From the NCBI GenBank assembly GCA_016709155.1, contig JADJEI010000013.1, positions 248,001-312,000 of the forward strand: DNA of 64,000 bases, read 5' to 3'. Positions 19,339 to 28,250 of this stretch are shown here, piece by piece (within the stretch, counting starts at the first letter, position 1; the number at the start of each line of letters is the position of its first letter). The DNA is from Ignavibacteriales bacterium. Lineage in GTDB: Bacteria; Bacteroidota; Ignavibacteria; Ignavibacteriales; Ignavibacteriaceae. Made by a program: the position numbers and the translations under genes. The notes beneath the pieces are model-generated. The model was not told the DNA's origin. It did no database searches and was given only the letters and a program-made list of their open reading frames with translations.

Positions 19339-20379
19339 TTATTTTTTAAAATTATTAAATATTCCATTAAGTTTGTTTAAACATTTCGGGCACTTACCAT
19401 CCAAAAGTTTATTGAATCGCACCGAATGCCAATCTCTTTCAATTAATGAATAATGACATACCGGGCAATAAGTAGTCTGCCCTTCTCTATTATGAATGTT
19501 GCCGACATAACAAAATTTTAGACCAGTCTTAAGAGCTAAGTTTCTTGCTTGAACCAAAGTTTTTGCAGGCGTAGCAATTTTATCTTTCATTTTAAAATCA
19601 GGATGAAATGCCGTGAAATGTAATGGAATTTCATCCCCGAGGTTTTTCAATATCCAATCGCACATCCGCTGGATTTCATCATCGGAATCATTTTCGTTCG
19701 GAATTAGCAGCGTAGTGATTTCAAACCAAACTGAAGTTTCATATTTTAACCAGAGCAGCGTATCCAAAATATCATCGAGATGAGAGAAAGTTATTTTGTG
19801 ATAAAATTTTTCGCTGAATGCTTTAAGGTCAACATTGGCAGCATCAATAAACTGGTAAACATCTTTCCTTGCTTGTTTATCAATGTAACCAGAAGTTACC
19901 ATTACATTTTTAATGTTTACTTCACGAGCTATTCGTGAAATATCAATAACATATTCACCAAAAATAGTGGGATCGTTATAAGTATAAGCGATAGAGGGGG
20001 TGGAATGTTTTATCGCAAGTGAAACTACGTCTTCAGGTGTCGCAGCTAAGGAGTTAGTTTCATCGAGGCGTGCTTTGCTGATTGACCAATTTTGACAAAA
20101 CTTACAACCAAGATTACATCCGGCTGTTCCAAAACTTAATACACTGCTGCCTGGTAAAAAGTGATTCAATGGTTTTTTTTCAATTGGATCAATTGCAAAA
20201 TCTGTAGGTCTGCCGTAACCGGTAGAATACAACTTCCCTTCAATGTTCTGTCGTATGAAACAAAATCCAACTTGACCATTTCCGATCTCACAATAACGCG
20301 GACACAGAGTACATTTTATTCTCCCGTTTGGTAAAGCTTCCCACCAATCAGCAAGTTTTAATTCTATTGCCTTCATCAT
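19339..20379 (-). CDS. amrS: Radical SAM enzyme of the AmmeMemoRadiSam system
   Basis: 346 residues. The radical SAM cluster motif CNLGCKFC occupies C88, C92 and C95. Upstream lie the family's extra cysteines (CTLCPRYCEIG and GFC, about 23-40). A C-terminal zinc-ribbon-like tail has CPVC and CPKC. The segment PSIAYTYNDPTIFGEY is characteristic of AmrS. The family usually occurs near AMMECR1 and Memo proteins, whose joint function is unsettled; neither partner is in this window. Here it sits between pyk and an SDR gene on one strand with short gaps, so it is probably cotranscribed with glycolytic and proteolytic genes. Confidence 0.9.
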   Translation of the reverse strand: MMKAIELKLADWWEALPNGRIKCTLCPRYCEIGNGQVGFCFIRQNIEGKLYSTGYGRPTDFAIDPIEKKPLNHFLPGSSVLSFGTAGCNLGCKFCQNWSISKARLDETNSLAATPEDVVSLAIKHSTPSIAYTYNDPTIFGEYVIDISRIAREVNIKNVMVTSGYIDKQARKDVYQFIDAANVDLKAFSEKFYHKITFSHLDDILDTLLWLKYETSVWFEITTLLIPNENDSDDEIQRMCDWILKNLGDEIPLHFTAFHPDFKMKDKIATPAKTLVQARNLALKTGLKFCYVGNIHNREGQTTYCPVCHYSLIERDWHSVRFNKLLDGKCPKCLNKLNGIFNNFKK

Positions 20380-20403
20380 TGAGAATAAATATTTACGAAC
20401 TGA

Positions 20404-21834
20404 TTACAAGGTTTCAAATTTAATCCAGTTAGTTCTGCTTTTCTCAGAGTATGGGGCTGCTGCTGCGAATATTACAATATCGTTCTTCTTAACATGTCCT
20501 GAATCAAGAATAATTTTTTTTGCTTTGTCAATTGCGAGATGCTCTTTATCTATTTCATCCATGTAAAGAGAGATAACACCTCTTTGCAGGCATAAAGTAT
20601 TCATTGTATCAAAATTGTTCGAGATTGCAATAATTTTTGAATCAGGCTTATACTTCGATAATATTCGAGCAGTTCTCCCGTGAAATGTAAAGACAACTAT
20701 TGCCGCTGCATTTATTTGATCACTCATTAATGAAATTGCTTTACCGACAGAGTCAAAAAGATTTTCATCTAATTCTTTCGGAAGCTCAAATTGGATTGAA
20801 GGTTTTGCCGGCAGATTCTTTTCGGAATTTGAAACTATATCGGACATAATTTGTACAGCAGTAGTTGGATATTTGCCCACAGAAGTTTCACCACTCAGCA
20901 TCACAACATCAGTTCCATCCCACACAGCATTTGCAACATCGGAAGCCTCAGCTCGCGTTGGCACAGGGTTGTGAATCATTGATTCAAGCATCTGTGTAGC
21001 AGTAATTACAAGTTTTCCAACTTCATTGCATCGCTTAATAATATTTTTTTGAATCACAGGAACTTCTTGTGGGGGGAGTTCAACACCGAGATCGCCGCGA
21101 GCAATCATAATTCCATCTGAAGCATCGAGAATTTTTTCAAATTCATTCAGGGCTTCTTTCTTTTCGATCTTTGCAATGATTGATTTAGTAACACCTTTTT
21201 CTTTTAACCATTTTCTTAATTGAATGATATCTTCGGCTTTTCGTACGAAGGATAAGGCTATATAATCCACTCTTTCGTTCAATGCAAAATCAAGATCTCT
21301 AAAATCTTTATCTGTAATGGAAGGCGTAGAAAGTTTCATACCCGGGAGGTTCATTCCTTTTTTCGGTTTTAATATTCCTCCTTCCTCTATTTTGCAAATA
21401 AGTGAAGTGATTTTCTTCTCGATGATTTTTAGTTTAATAAGTCCATCATCAATTAGAATTCTTTCACCGACCAATGCATCTTCAATTAGTTTTTTGTAGG
21501 AACTTGAAACTATTTTACTATTACCTTTTATTTCGTCAATAGTTATTTCAATTTGATCATTTGCATAAAGAATAATTTCAGATTGGTCAAGTTCACCAAT
21601 TCTGATTTTTGGTCCCTGCAAATCAACGAGGATAGCTAATGGAGTATTTTCTTCGATACACGCAGTATGGATATTAGTATAAATTTCACTGTATGATTCA
21701 TAATTACCGTGAGAAAAGTTCAAGCGTATTCCACTCATTCCTTTTTGGATAAGCGCTCTAATTGACTCAACCGAAGATGTCGCGGGACCTAAAGTGCAAA
21801 GAATTTTTGTTTTATTAGCTCTATTAATATTCAT
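20404..21834 (-). CDS. pyk: Pyruvate kinase
   Basis: Converts phosphoenolpyruvate and ADP to pyruvate and ATP. The 476-residue protein has TKILCTLGPATSS at the N-terminus, the active-site lysine region IIAKIEKKEAL, MIARGDLGVELP and the ITATQMLESMI signature, so all key blocks are present. There is no extra C-terminal PEP-utiliser domain. The ATG directly abuts the TGA of the Lon-family gene, so the two are translated from one message. Confidence 0.96.
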   Translation of the reverse strand: MNINRANKTKILCTLGPATSSVESIRALIQKGMSGIRLNFSHGNYESYSEIYTNIHTACIEENTPLAILVDLQGPKIRIGELDQSEIILYANDQIEITIDEIKGNSKIVSSSYKKLIEDALVGERILIDDGLIKLKIIEKKITSLICKIEEGGILKPKKGMNLPGMKLSTPSITDKDFRDLDFALNERVDYIALSFVRKAEDIIQLRKWLKEKGVTKSIIAKIEKKEALNEFEKILDASDGIMIARGDLGVELPPQEVPVIQKNIIKRCNEVGKLVITATQMLESMIHNPVPTRAEASDVANAVWDGTDVVMLSGETSVGKYPTTAVQIMSDIVSNSEKNLPAKPSIQFELPKELDENLFDSVGKAISLMSDQINAAAIVVFTFHGRTARILSKYKPDSKIIAISNNFDTMNTLCLQRGVISLYMDEIDKEHLAIDKAKKIILDSGHVKKNDIVIFAAAAPYSEKSRTNWIKFETL

Positions 21835-24306
21835 TCAATTATTACTACCTCTTTTCGCAACAGATGAGACTAAAGGAGTTCTTGCTTTATATCTCACCGC
21901 TCGTGCTTTCATGTACATATCTTTAATTTTTTTCTCAACGAGGTAAAAGACAGATTCTTTTTCATATCCTTTTGCCCCTCGCTTTCCAGCTTTTGTAGAG
22001 GTTAGTATCTCAATACCTTCTTCAACTCGTGTTATCGGGTAAATATGAAATTGTTTATTCTTTACTGCATCAATCACTTCATCCTTTAACATTAATTCTT
22101 TAATATTGAGTGCAGGGATAATCACACCTTGCGTTCCTGTTAATCCGAATGACTTGCAAACATCATAAAATCCCTCAACCTTTTCATTCACTCCTCCTAT
22201 TGGCTGTACATCTCCCTTTTGGTTTAGAGAACCGGTAACGGCAATTGATTGTTTCAGCGGTAATCCTGAAAGTGTTGATAATAATGCAAAAATTTCCGCA
22301 CAAGAAGCGCTGTCTCCGTCCACGGTGCCATAGGATTGTTCGAAAACCAGGTTGGCATTAAAGCTTAGCGGTAAATCCTGTCCAAAGGTTTCTTTGAAAT
22401 AACCCGATATTATCAGTACACCTTTATTATAATGTCTTCCGCTCATTCCGGCTTCACGTTCAACATTTATAATATTACCATTTCCAAGTGAAACAGTTGC
22501 GGTAATTCGGGTAGGTCGCCCGAAAGAATAAAAATCAGCATTGTAAATTGCGAGACCGTTTACCTGCCCCACCCTTTCGCCTGTAGTATCCATCAAGAAA
22601 GTTTTGTCTTCAAACATTTCTGTAATTTTTTCTTCGAGAAGTCCGTGACGTTCACGGCTAAACTCATAAGCTTTTTTCACGTGTGCAAAACTAACGATAT
22701 TGAAACCATCGTCCTTTGCCCAAAAACTTGCCTCACGGGCAATGTCAGCAATTTTAGAAAAACGAGTTGTGAGTTTATTTTTTTGTCCTGCAAAAATTGC
22801 AGCTGTTTCAATTAAATAAGCGATAGCAGATTTATCAAACTCAAGCAGACTTTCTTCTTTGATTAGTTTCTTAATTACTTTGACGTACTCGTTTATTACT
22901 TTATCTGAACGGAGTATTTCATAATCGAAATCTGCTTTTATCTTGAACATTTTTTTGAAATCATATTCCCTTTCTGAAAGCAAAGAATAAATTGCTTGAG
23001 AACCAAGCAGAATAACTTTGGTTTCAATGTTAATTGGCTCTGGTTTAAGTATCAAAGTTGACATTTGAAAAAGGCCCGGGACATCCTGTATTTCAAGTTG
23101 TCGATAAGTAAGCACACGTTTTAAAATTTTCCAAACCCCAGGTTCTTCGAAAAGATGAAGCACATTTAATACGAGATACCCGCCATTTGCTCGTAACAGT
23201 GAACCGCCTTTAATTCTGGTAAAATCACTGTACCACCCACCTTTGCCGTCATTAAGGCGTTCAATTGTTCCGAAGAGATTTGAATAAGTGGGCGATGTTT
23301 CAATAATGATAGGGCACATCATTGTATCGGAATTATCAAGAATAATATTCACTTCATATTCTTTGAAGTAATCAATGGTAAATCCCTCTTCAGTGGCTTC
23401 TCCTTCAGGTTTTAATCCTTTAAATACCTGGATATTTTCTAAAATATTTTCCTCGACAGAATTAAGGTAAGCCAATATTTTAGAATCTTTATAACTCTCC
23501 TTTAGATTACCAATAACTGCATTGACGACTATCAATGTTACTTGTCTTTCAAGTTCAGCTATTTTTTGTTGAAATTTTTGACTTAGTTTTAATCCATGCT
23601 TAAATAATTCTTGGAGCTTATCCTGGTGGCTGGTGTAATTCTTAAAAATATCTTGTGCTTGCTCTTTGGTTAGTTTCCCTTGTTTCAGTAATTCCTCCAC
23701 CTGGTAAATAGGCACGGGTGTTCCATTTATAATTGGCAGGATATCGGGGCGGGCACTTTCGCCAACTTTTATCTGCCCAAGCGAAAAATTTTGTTTTCTA
23801 ATTAATTCATCAAAAGAGGTGAGAAGTTTCTGTTCTTCTGAAGTATAATCTTCAATGATCTTTTTCTTTCTGTTTTGATAGTTTTCGCTTTCAAGCGACT
23901 GTGGAATTTTTTCTTTTAGAATTGAAACGGCGGAATTCAATTCTTGTTTGAAAACTTTTGCTTTTCCTTTCTCGAATATTAGAAGAGTTGGCTGATCGGG
24001 ATTTCTAAAATTATTTACATAAGCGTAATCATATAAACTAGAGCAATCATCGCTAATTGTCTCGAGCATTTTTTTTACAGTGGTTGCTTTACCAGACCCG
24101 GAAAGCCCGGTGATAAAAATATTATAACCAGGACTTTTTAAGTCCACCCCAAGTTTTATGGCTTTTAAAGCTCGTTCCTGACCAAGTATGCCCTCGAGAG
24201 GTTTTACATCAATGGTGGAATCGAAATCAAATATGGCAGGATCGCAACGCCATCTTAAATCTTCCGTATTTAATTCTATGTGTTTTAGTGTTTTTGGTGA
24301 TTTCAT
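21835..24306 (-). CDS. Lon-related ATP-dependent protease (AAA plus Lon protease domain, putative)
   Basis: 823 residues. The N-terminal part has a Walker A GLSGSGKATT (K73) in the LonB-like arrangement, with a long insertion rich in helices (about 130-300). The C-terminal S16 protease domain has the Ser in DGDSASCAE (about residue 664) and the Lys in NEKVEG (about 707), the correct spacing for the Lon Ser-Lys dyad. It lacks the N-terminal substrate-binding domain of classical LonA and fits the Lon-related family of soluble proteases. AGGGGAAAT precedes the ATG. First gene of the leftward group. Confidence 0.9.
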   Translation of the reverse strand: MKSPKTLKHIELNTEDLRWRCDPAIFDFDSTIDVKPLEGILGQERALKAIKLGVDLKSPGYNIFITGLSGSGKATTVKKMLETISDDCSSLYDYAYVNNFRNPDQPTLLIFEKGKAKVFKQELNSAVSILKEKIPQSLESENYQNRKKKIIEDYTSEEQKLLTSFDELIRKQNFSLGQIKVGESARPDILPIINGTPVPIYQVEELLKQGKLTKEQAQDIFKNYTSHQDKLQELFKHGLKLSQKFQQKIAELERQVTLIVVNAVIGNLKESYKDSKILAYLNSVEENILENIQVFKGLKPEGEATEEGFTIDYFKEYEVNIILDNSDTMMCPIIIETSPTYSNLFGTIERLNDGKGGWYSDFTRIKGGSLLRANGGYLVLNVLHLFEEPGVWKILKRVLTYRQLEIQDVPGLFQMSTLILKPEPINIETKVILLGSQAIYSLLSEREYDFKKMFKIKADFDYEILRSDKVINEYVKVIKKLIKEESLLEFDKSAIAYLIETAAIFAGQKNKLTTRFSKIADIAREASFWAKDDGFNIVSFAHVKKAYEFSRERHGLLEEKITEMFEDKTFLMDTTGERVGQVNGLAIYNADFYSFGRPTRITATVSLGNGNIINVEREAGMSGRHYNKGVLIISGYFKETFGQDLPLSFNANLVFEQSYGTVDGDSASCAEIFALLSTLSGLPLKQSIAVTGSLNQKGDVQPIGGVNEKVEGFYDVCKSFGLTGTQGVIIPALNIKELMLKDEVIDAVKNKQFHIYPITRVEEGIEILTSTKAGKRGAKGYEKESVFYLVEKKIKDMYMKARAVRYKARTPLVSSVAKRGSNN

Positions 24307-24454
24307 ATTTCCCCTAATAATTTTTTTTGCATTTTTCTCTTAATCTTTTCTCAAAACTAATCATTAAAAAATTTATTATCAAAGAAAGTTTCGATGACCT
24401 TTTTATTTTAACGCTCACAGTTTTAGTTAATTTTAAAATTATTTAGGAATTGCG

Positions 24455-25585
24455 ATGAACCTTCAAAATGTCAGAGAACTTTTCCCACATATTAAAAGAA
24501 ATATCATCTACTTAAATCATGCTTCACGAGGACCGCTTTGCACACCAGTGATTGATTCAATAAATAATGCAATCGCCGAGCAGTCAACTGAGCGGATTGA
24601 CGACTACCCATCATTTCTTAATATCATGGTGGAGACACGTGAACTCTTAAGTAAAATGATCAATGGCAATTCTGATCGAATTGCTTTTTTAGATAACACC
24701 ACCAATGCGATTAATGTAATTGCGAACGGCATTAATTGGAAACGAGGGGATAGAATATTATTGAATGATATTGAATTCCCGGCGAATGTCTATCCGTTTC
24801 TAAATCTCAAAAGTGAAGGAGTGGGAGTGGATTTTGTAAAATCCGAAAATGGAATCGTTTCGGCGGAAAAAATAATTGAAGCAATTAAACCATTAACAAA
24901 ATTAATATCCATTAGTACTGTGCAGTTTCTATCAGGCTATCGCGCTGATATTGAACTGATTGGGAAAGTTTGCAAAGAGAAAAATATTATTTTTTCTGTT
25001 GATGCAATACAGGCCTTGGGTGCTGTTCAGATTGATGTAAAAAAATGTAATATTGATTTCCTTGCCTGCGGCTCACAGAAATGGATGTTAGGACTACAAG
25101 GCTTTGCTTTTATTTATGTAGCAAAATATTTACAGGAAACTATGCAGCCTAAAAATATTGGCTGGCTATCTGTTGAAGATGCATGGAATTTGCTTCATTA
25201 TAATTTGAAGTTGAAAAATTCTGCGCTTGCTTTTCAAGGCGGAACCGTAAATAATTTTGGGGTTTATGCACTCAATTCTGCTTTGAAACTTTTTTTCGAT
25301 TACGGTTTTGATAACATCGAATCAAATGTAATCCGTAATTCAAAATACGTTATCCAAAAACTGAATGAGTTAGGGTTTACTTCCTCATTAACCGGTTTAA
25401 ATGAAAAAAATATTGCCGGGATAGTTAGTTTTGCTCATCCGAAATCTGAAGAAATTTATCGGAGTTTATCCAGGGAAAAAATATTTATATCCTCGCGTGA
25501 AGGCTTTATTAGAATATCTCCTCATTTCTATAATACTAAAGATGAAATAGATTATTTAATTTCTGAATTTAATAAGTACTGTTAA
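24455..25585 (+). CDS. Aminotransferase class V / cysteine desulfurase-like PLP enzyme
   Basis: A 376-residue fold-type I PLP enzyme. Seen are LNHASRGP at the start, the cofactor Asp in FSVDAIQALG, and the PLP lysine in CGSQKWMLG. No cysteine-rich catalytic loop typical of IscS/SufS is present after the lysine domain, so a cysteine desulfurase role is doubtful; relatives include isopenicillin-N-epimerase-like and kynureninase-like enzymes. Substrate unknown. It is followed by a DUF2911 gene about 90 bases downstream with its own Shine-Dalgarno. Confidence 0.8.
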   Translation: MNLQNVRELFPHIKRNIIYLNHASRGPLCTPVIDSINNAIAEQSTERIDDYPSFLNIMVETRELLSKMINGNSDRIAFLDNTTNAINVIANGINWKRGDRILLNDIEFPANVYPFLNLKSEGVGVDFVKSENGIVSAEKIIEAIKPLTKLISISTVQFLSGYRADIELIGKVCKEKNIIFSVDAIQALGAVQIDVKKCNIDFLACGSQKWMLGLQGFAFIYVAKYLQETMQPKNIGWLSVEDAWNLLHYNLKLKNSALAFQGGTVNNFGVYALNSALKLFFDYGFDNIESNVIRNSKYVIQKLNELGFTSSLTGLNEKNIAGIVSFAHPKSEEIYRSLSREKIFISSREGFIRISPHFYNTKDEIDYLISEFNKYC

Positions 25586-25671
25586 ATTTGGTAGAAAATT
25601 ATTCCGTAAAAATTTTTAATATTATTTTTATATTGAATTATATATTAACAAGAAAATGTTTCAGGAGTTTT

Positions 25672-26223
25672 ATGATCAGAATTTTTTCGACAGTATCGTT
25701 TACAGCATTAATACTTGTTCTAACTCTACTCTTCGCTGATGGAAATTATGCTCAGGATAGAAAGATTAGAGTTAGTCCAAAGGCGGGTGTATCACAGACA
25801 GTCGGGCTTACTGATATTTCTATTTCTTATAGCCGCCCCGGAGTAAAAGGCAGGAGCATTTGGGGCGAATTGGTGCCTTATGGCAAAGTCTGGCGAGCCG
25901 GTGCTGACGAAGCAACAAAAATTACTTTCAGCACTGATGTTTTAATTGAAGGCAAAAAGCTTTCTGCTGGAAGTTACAGTTTCTTTGTTATTCCAAATAA
26001 AAATGAATGGACAATTATTTTTAACAAAGTTGCAGACCAGTGGGGAGCTTTCGAATATAATGAATCGCAAGATGCACTTCGGCTAAAAGTTAAAACTCAA
26101 TCCATTGATTTCCAGGAATGGTTGACTTATTCATTTTACAAGACTTCTGATAGCACTGCTTTAATTTCATTGGTCTGGGAAAAAATGAAAGTAATATTTA
26201 AAGTTGAAGGTTCTAAAAAATAA
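25672..26223 (+). CDS. DUF2911 exported protein
   Basis: I choose the ATG at 25672 because it has an AGGAG site 9 bases upstream and starts a clear signal peptide (hydrophobic to about residue 24, ending DGNYAQ). A longer reading from a TTG at 25588 would bury the signal. The mature part contains the DUF2911 signature: SPKAGVSQTVG, SYSRPGVKGR, LVPYGKVWRAGADEAT and AGSYSFF. The domain is common in Bacteroidota periplasmic proteins; its function is unknown. Confidence 0.88.
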   Translation: MIRIFSTVSFTALILVLTLLFADGNYAQDRKIRVSPKAGVSQTVGLTDISISYSRPGVKGRSIWGELVPYGKVWRAGADEATKITFSTDVLIEGKKLSAGSYSFFVIPNKNEWTIIFNKVADQWGAFEYNESQDALRLKVKTQSIDFQEWLTYSFYKTSDSTALISLVWEKMKVIFKVEGSKK

Positions 26224-26272
26224 ATTTATTTTCAACAGTCATTATATCAGCCATTAATTAAAGCGAGATTAA

Positions 26273-27619
26273 TTATGACCTAATGATATCTAATAATTCA
26301 ATCGTTTTAAATTGCATTAGTTCAATATTATTTCTGCTTTCTACATTTAATCTTAAAATTGGTTCAGTGTTCGACATTCGTACATTGAAACGCCAGTCAT
26401 CATATTCAACACTTAATCCATCAAGGTTATCACGTTTTCCTCCGGGAAATTTATTTTCAATCTCTGCAATTTTTTCCAGTGGATTTTGTACCGTTGAATT
26501 TATTTCCCCCGAACAGGGATAAGCAGCTATCATTTCGCTGACTAATTGAGATAAAGTTTTATTTTCTTCACTCATAAGTTGAATCACAAGAAGGAAGGGG
26601 ATCATTCCACTATCGGAATAAGCATTATCTCTAAAGTAATAATGAGCTGACATTTCACCACCGTAAACAGCATTTACTTCTCGCATTTTTTGTTTAATAT
26701 AAGCATGCCCGCTTTTTGAAATAACCGGAATGCCGCCATTGTTATTCACTAATTCAACCGTATTCCATACTAAACGGGGGTCGTGAACGATTTTTCCGCC
26801 GGGATTATTTTTAAGAATAGATTTAGCTAACAGCCCAACGATGTAATAACCTTCAATAAAATTTCCGGTTTCATCAAAGAAAAAACAGCGGTCGTAATCG
26901 CCGTCCCACGCAACGGCAAGATTAGCTTCGTATTTTAATAATGCATCTATGGTTGGTTTCCTGTTTTCTTCGAGTAATGGATTTGGAACTCCATTGGGGA
27001 AGCTCGAATCGGGGTTATGAAATACTTTAATCATTTCGATCGGGAGTTTATTTTCTATTGCATCAAGAGCTGGTCCTACGCAGCCATTACCAGCATTAAC
27101 AACAACTTTGAATGGACTGATTTTCTTTGGATCGTAAAATTTGGAGAGGTTATTTATAAATTCGTTCATAACATTTAATTGAGTAACAGTTCCCCTTTGG
27201 CTTGCTTTCTCTCCCAGATTATTGTTCAGGATCATTTTTTCAATTTCACTTAAGCCGGAATCATAACCAACCGGTACTGAACCTTTGCTCACGAACTTCA
27301 TTCCATTATACTCCGGAGGATTATGGCTGGCGGTAATCATTATTCCACCATCAGCATCAAAGTGTGGAGTAGAGAAATAAATCATTTCTGTACCGCATAA
27401 GCCTATGTCAATAACATCCGCACCGGCATCGGTTAGTCCAAAAATTAATGCATCACTTAATTGCGGAGACGAAATTCTTACGTCGTGTCCAACAACGATT
27501 TTTTTTGCTTTAAGATAATTACAAAAGGTTCGTCCGATTTTGTACGCAAGCTCGGCATTAAGTTCTGAAGGTATTTTACCGCGTATATCGTATGCTTTGA
27601 ATGAATTTAGTTTGTCCAT
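26273..27619 (-). CDS. Phosphomannomutase/phosphoglucomutase
   Basis: Alpha-D-phosphohexomutase of 448 residues. The start at 27619 (MDKLNSFKAYDIRGK) is supported by the family N-terminus; a longer open frame to 27829 lacks conservation. The catalytic phosphoserine loop ITASHNPPEYNG is near residue 100, the metal-binding loop AWDGDYDRC near 245, and the sugar-binding GGEMSAHYYF further on. It interconverts mannose or glucose 6- and 1-phosphates for LPS and exopolysaccharide. The upstream region is shared with the divergent zinc-ribbon gene. Confidence 0.92.
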   Translation of the reverse strand: MDKLNSFKAYDIRGKIPSELNAELAYKIGRTFCNYLKAKKIVVGHDVRISSPQLSDALIFGLTDAGADVIDIGLCGTEMIYFSTPHFDADGGIMITASHNPPEYNGMKFVSKGSVPVGYDSGLSEIEKMILNNNLGEKASQRGTVTQLNVMNEFINNLSKFYDPKKISPFKVVVNAGNGCVGPALDAIENKLPIEMIKVFHNPDSSFPNGVPNPLLEENRKPTIDALLKYEANLAVAWDGDYDRCFFFDETGNFIEGYYIVGLLAKSILKNNPGGKIVHDPRLVWNTVELVNNNGGIPVISKSGHAYIKQKMREVNAVYGGEMSAHYYFRDNAYSDSGMIPFLLVIQLMSEENKTLSQLVSEMIAAYPCSGEINSTVQNPLEKIAEIENKFPGGKRDNLDGLSVEYDDWRFNVRMSNTEPILRLNVESRNNIELMQFKTIELLDIIRS

Positions 27620-27799
27620 TGTTTCTCCATTAAAATTTAACAAGAAGGAAATATTCGTATTCTTTATAAAATCGGTGCTCAATTTATAAAAAAATGAGTT
27701 CGGGACAATCAAAGAAAAAGTGAGTGGTGATTTTTTTTTCAATAGACATTTACAAATACTCTGATTAAATTTGCAACAAAAATTTTTAAGGAGAATCTT

Positions 27800-28108
27800 A
27801 TCGCAAATTCTGATACAATTAAATGGCATTTCGCAAAGTGTAATAATTCCAGATGCAATTCAATTTTCTTGGTGAACCCTGAGGAAACTCCCGGCGACCT
27901 TGGATTTATTTGTCCGGATTGCAGCAGGAAAACTACTACTTCGCATATTGTGCAATGTTCAAGCTGCAAAACAGTACTAAATTTTGTTAGAGCTAATCCA
28001 AGTGAAGAAAAAGTTGTTTTTACTGTTCCCAAATGTTCGCATTGCATAGGCACGATTGAAGACGAATGGGAAGTAGAACCATTATATCAGCCCGAGTCTT
28101 ACATCTGA
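27800..28108 (+). CDS. Eight-cysteine zinc-ribbon protein with apparent ATC start
   Basis: An AAGGAG Shine-Dalgarno at 27788-27793 is followed, after 6 bases, by ATC in frame with a 102-residue product. There is no in-frame ATG, GTG or TTG until a TTG at 27869, and starting there would remove the first zinc ligands. The cysteines are C14, C19, C38, C41, C53, C56, C79 and C82, suggesting two zinc sites. The C-terminal tail is acidic. The family is not recognised. ATC could be a genuine rare start (as ATT/ATC in infC) or a G-to-C error or mutation of ATG. The gene is divergent from the phosphohexomutase gene. Confidence 0.65.
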   Translation: MANSDTIKWHFAKCNNSRCNSIFLVNPEETPGDLGFICPDCSRKTTTSHIVQCSSCKTVLNFVRANPSEEKVVFTVPKCSHCIGTIEDEWEVEPLYQPESYI

Positions 28109-28250
28109 ACTGCTCAACGTTTTATTTTCAACTTTTATTACTTTTAAACAGGGGATGCATTGCTATACCTTAAACGATTTACTATTTCTAATTGTAGAAT
28201 CTTCTTTCAAATTAAACCCAATCAATTTTCATTAAACCTAAGGAATTTTT

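Noticed and set aside
26273..27829. Longer phosphohexomutase reading from 27829
   Set aside because: The extra 70 residues are low-complexity and unconserved; the family N-terminus begins at 27619 and the extension would overlap the divergent gene.
27739..28053. 104-residue minus-strand frame over the zinc-ribbon gene
   Set aside because: Antisense of a frame with paired cysteines and a Shine-Dalgarno; no recognisable protein features.
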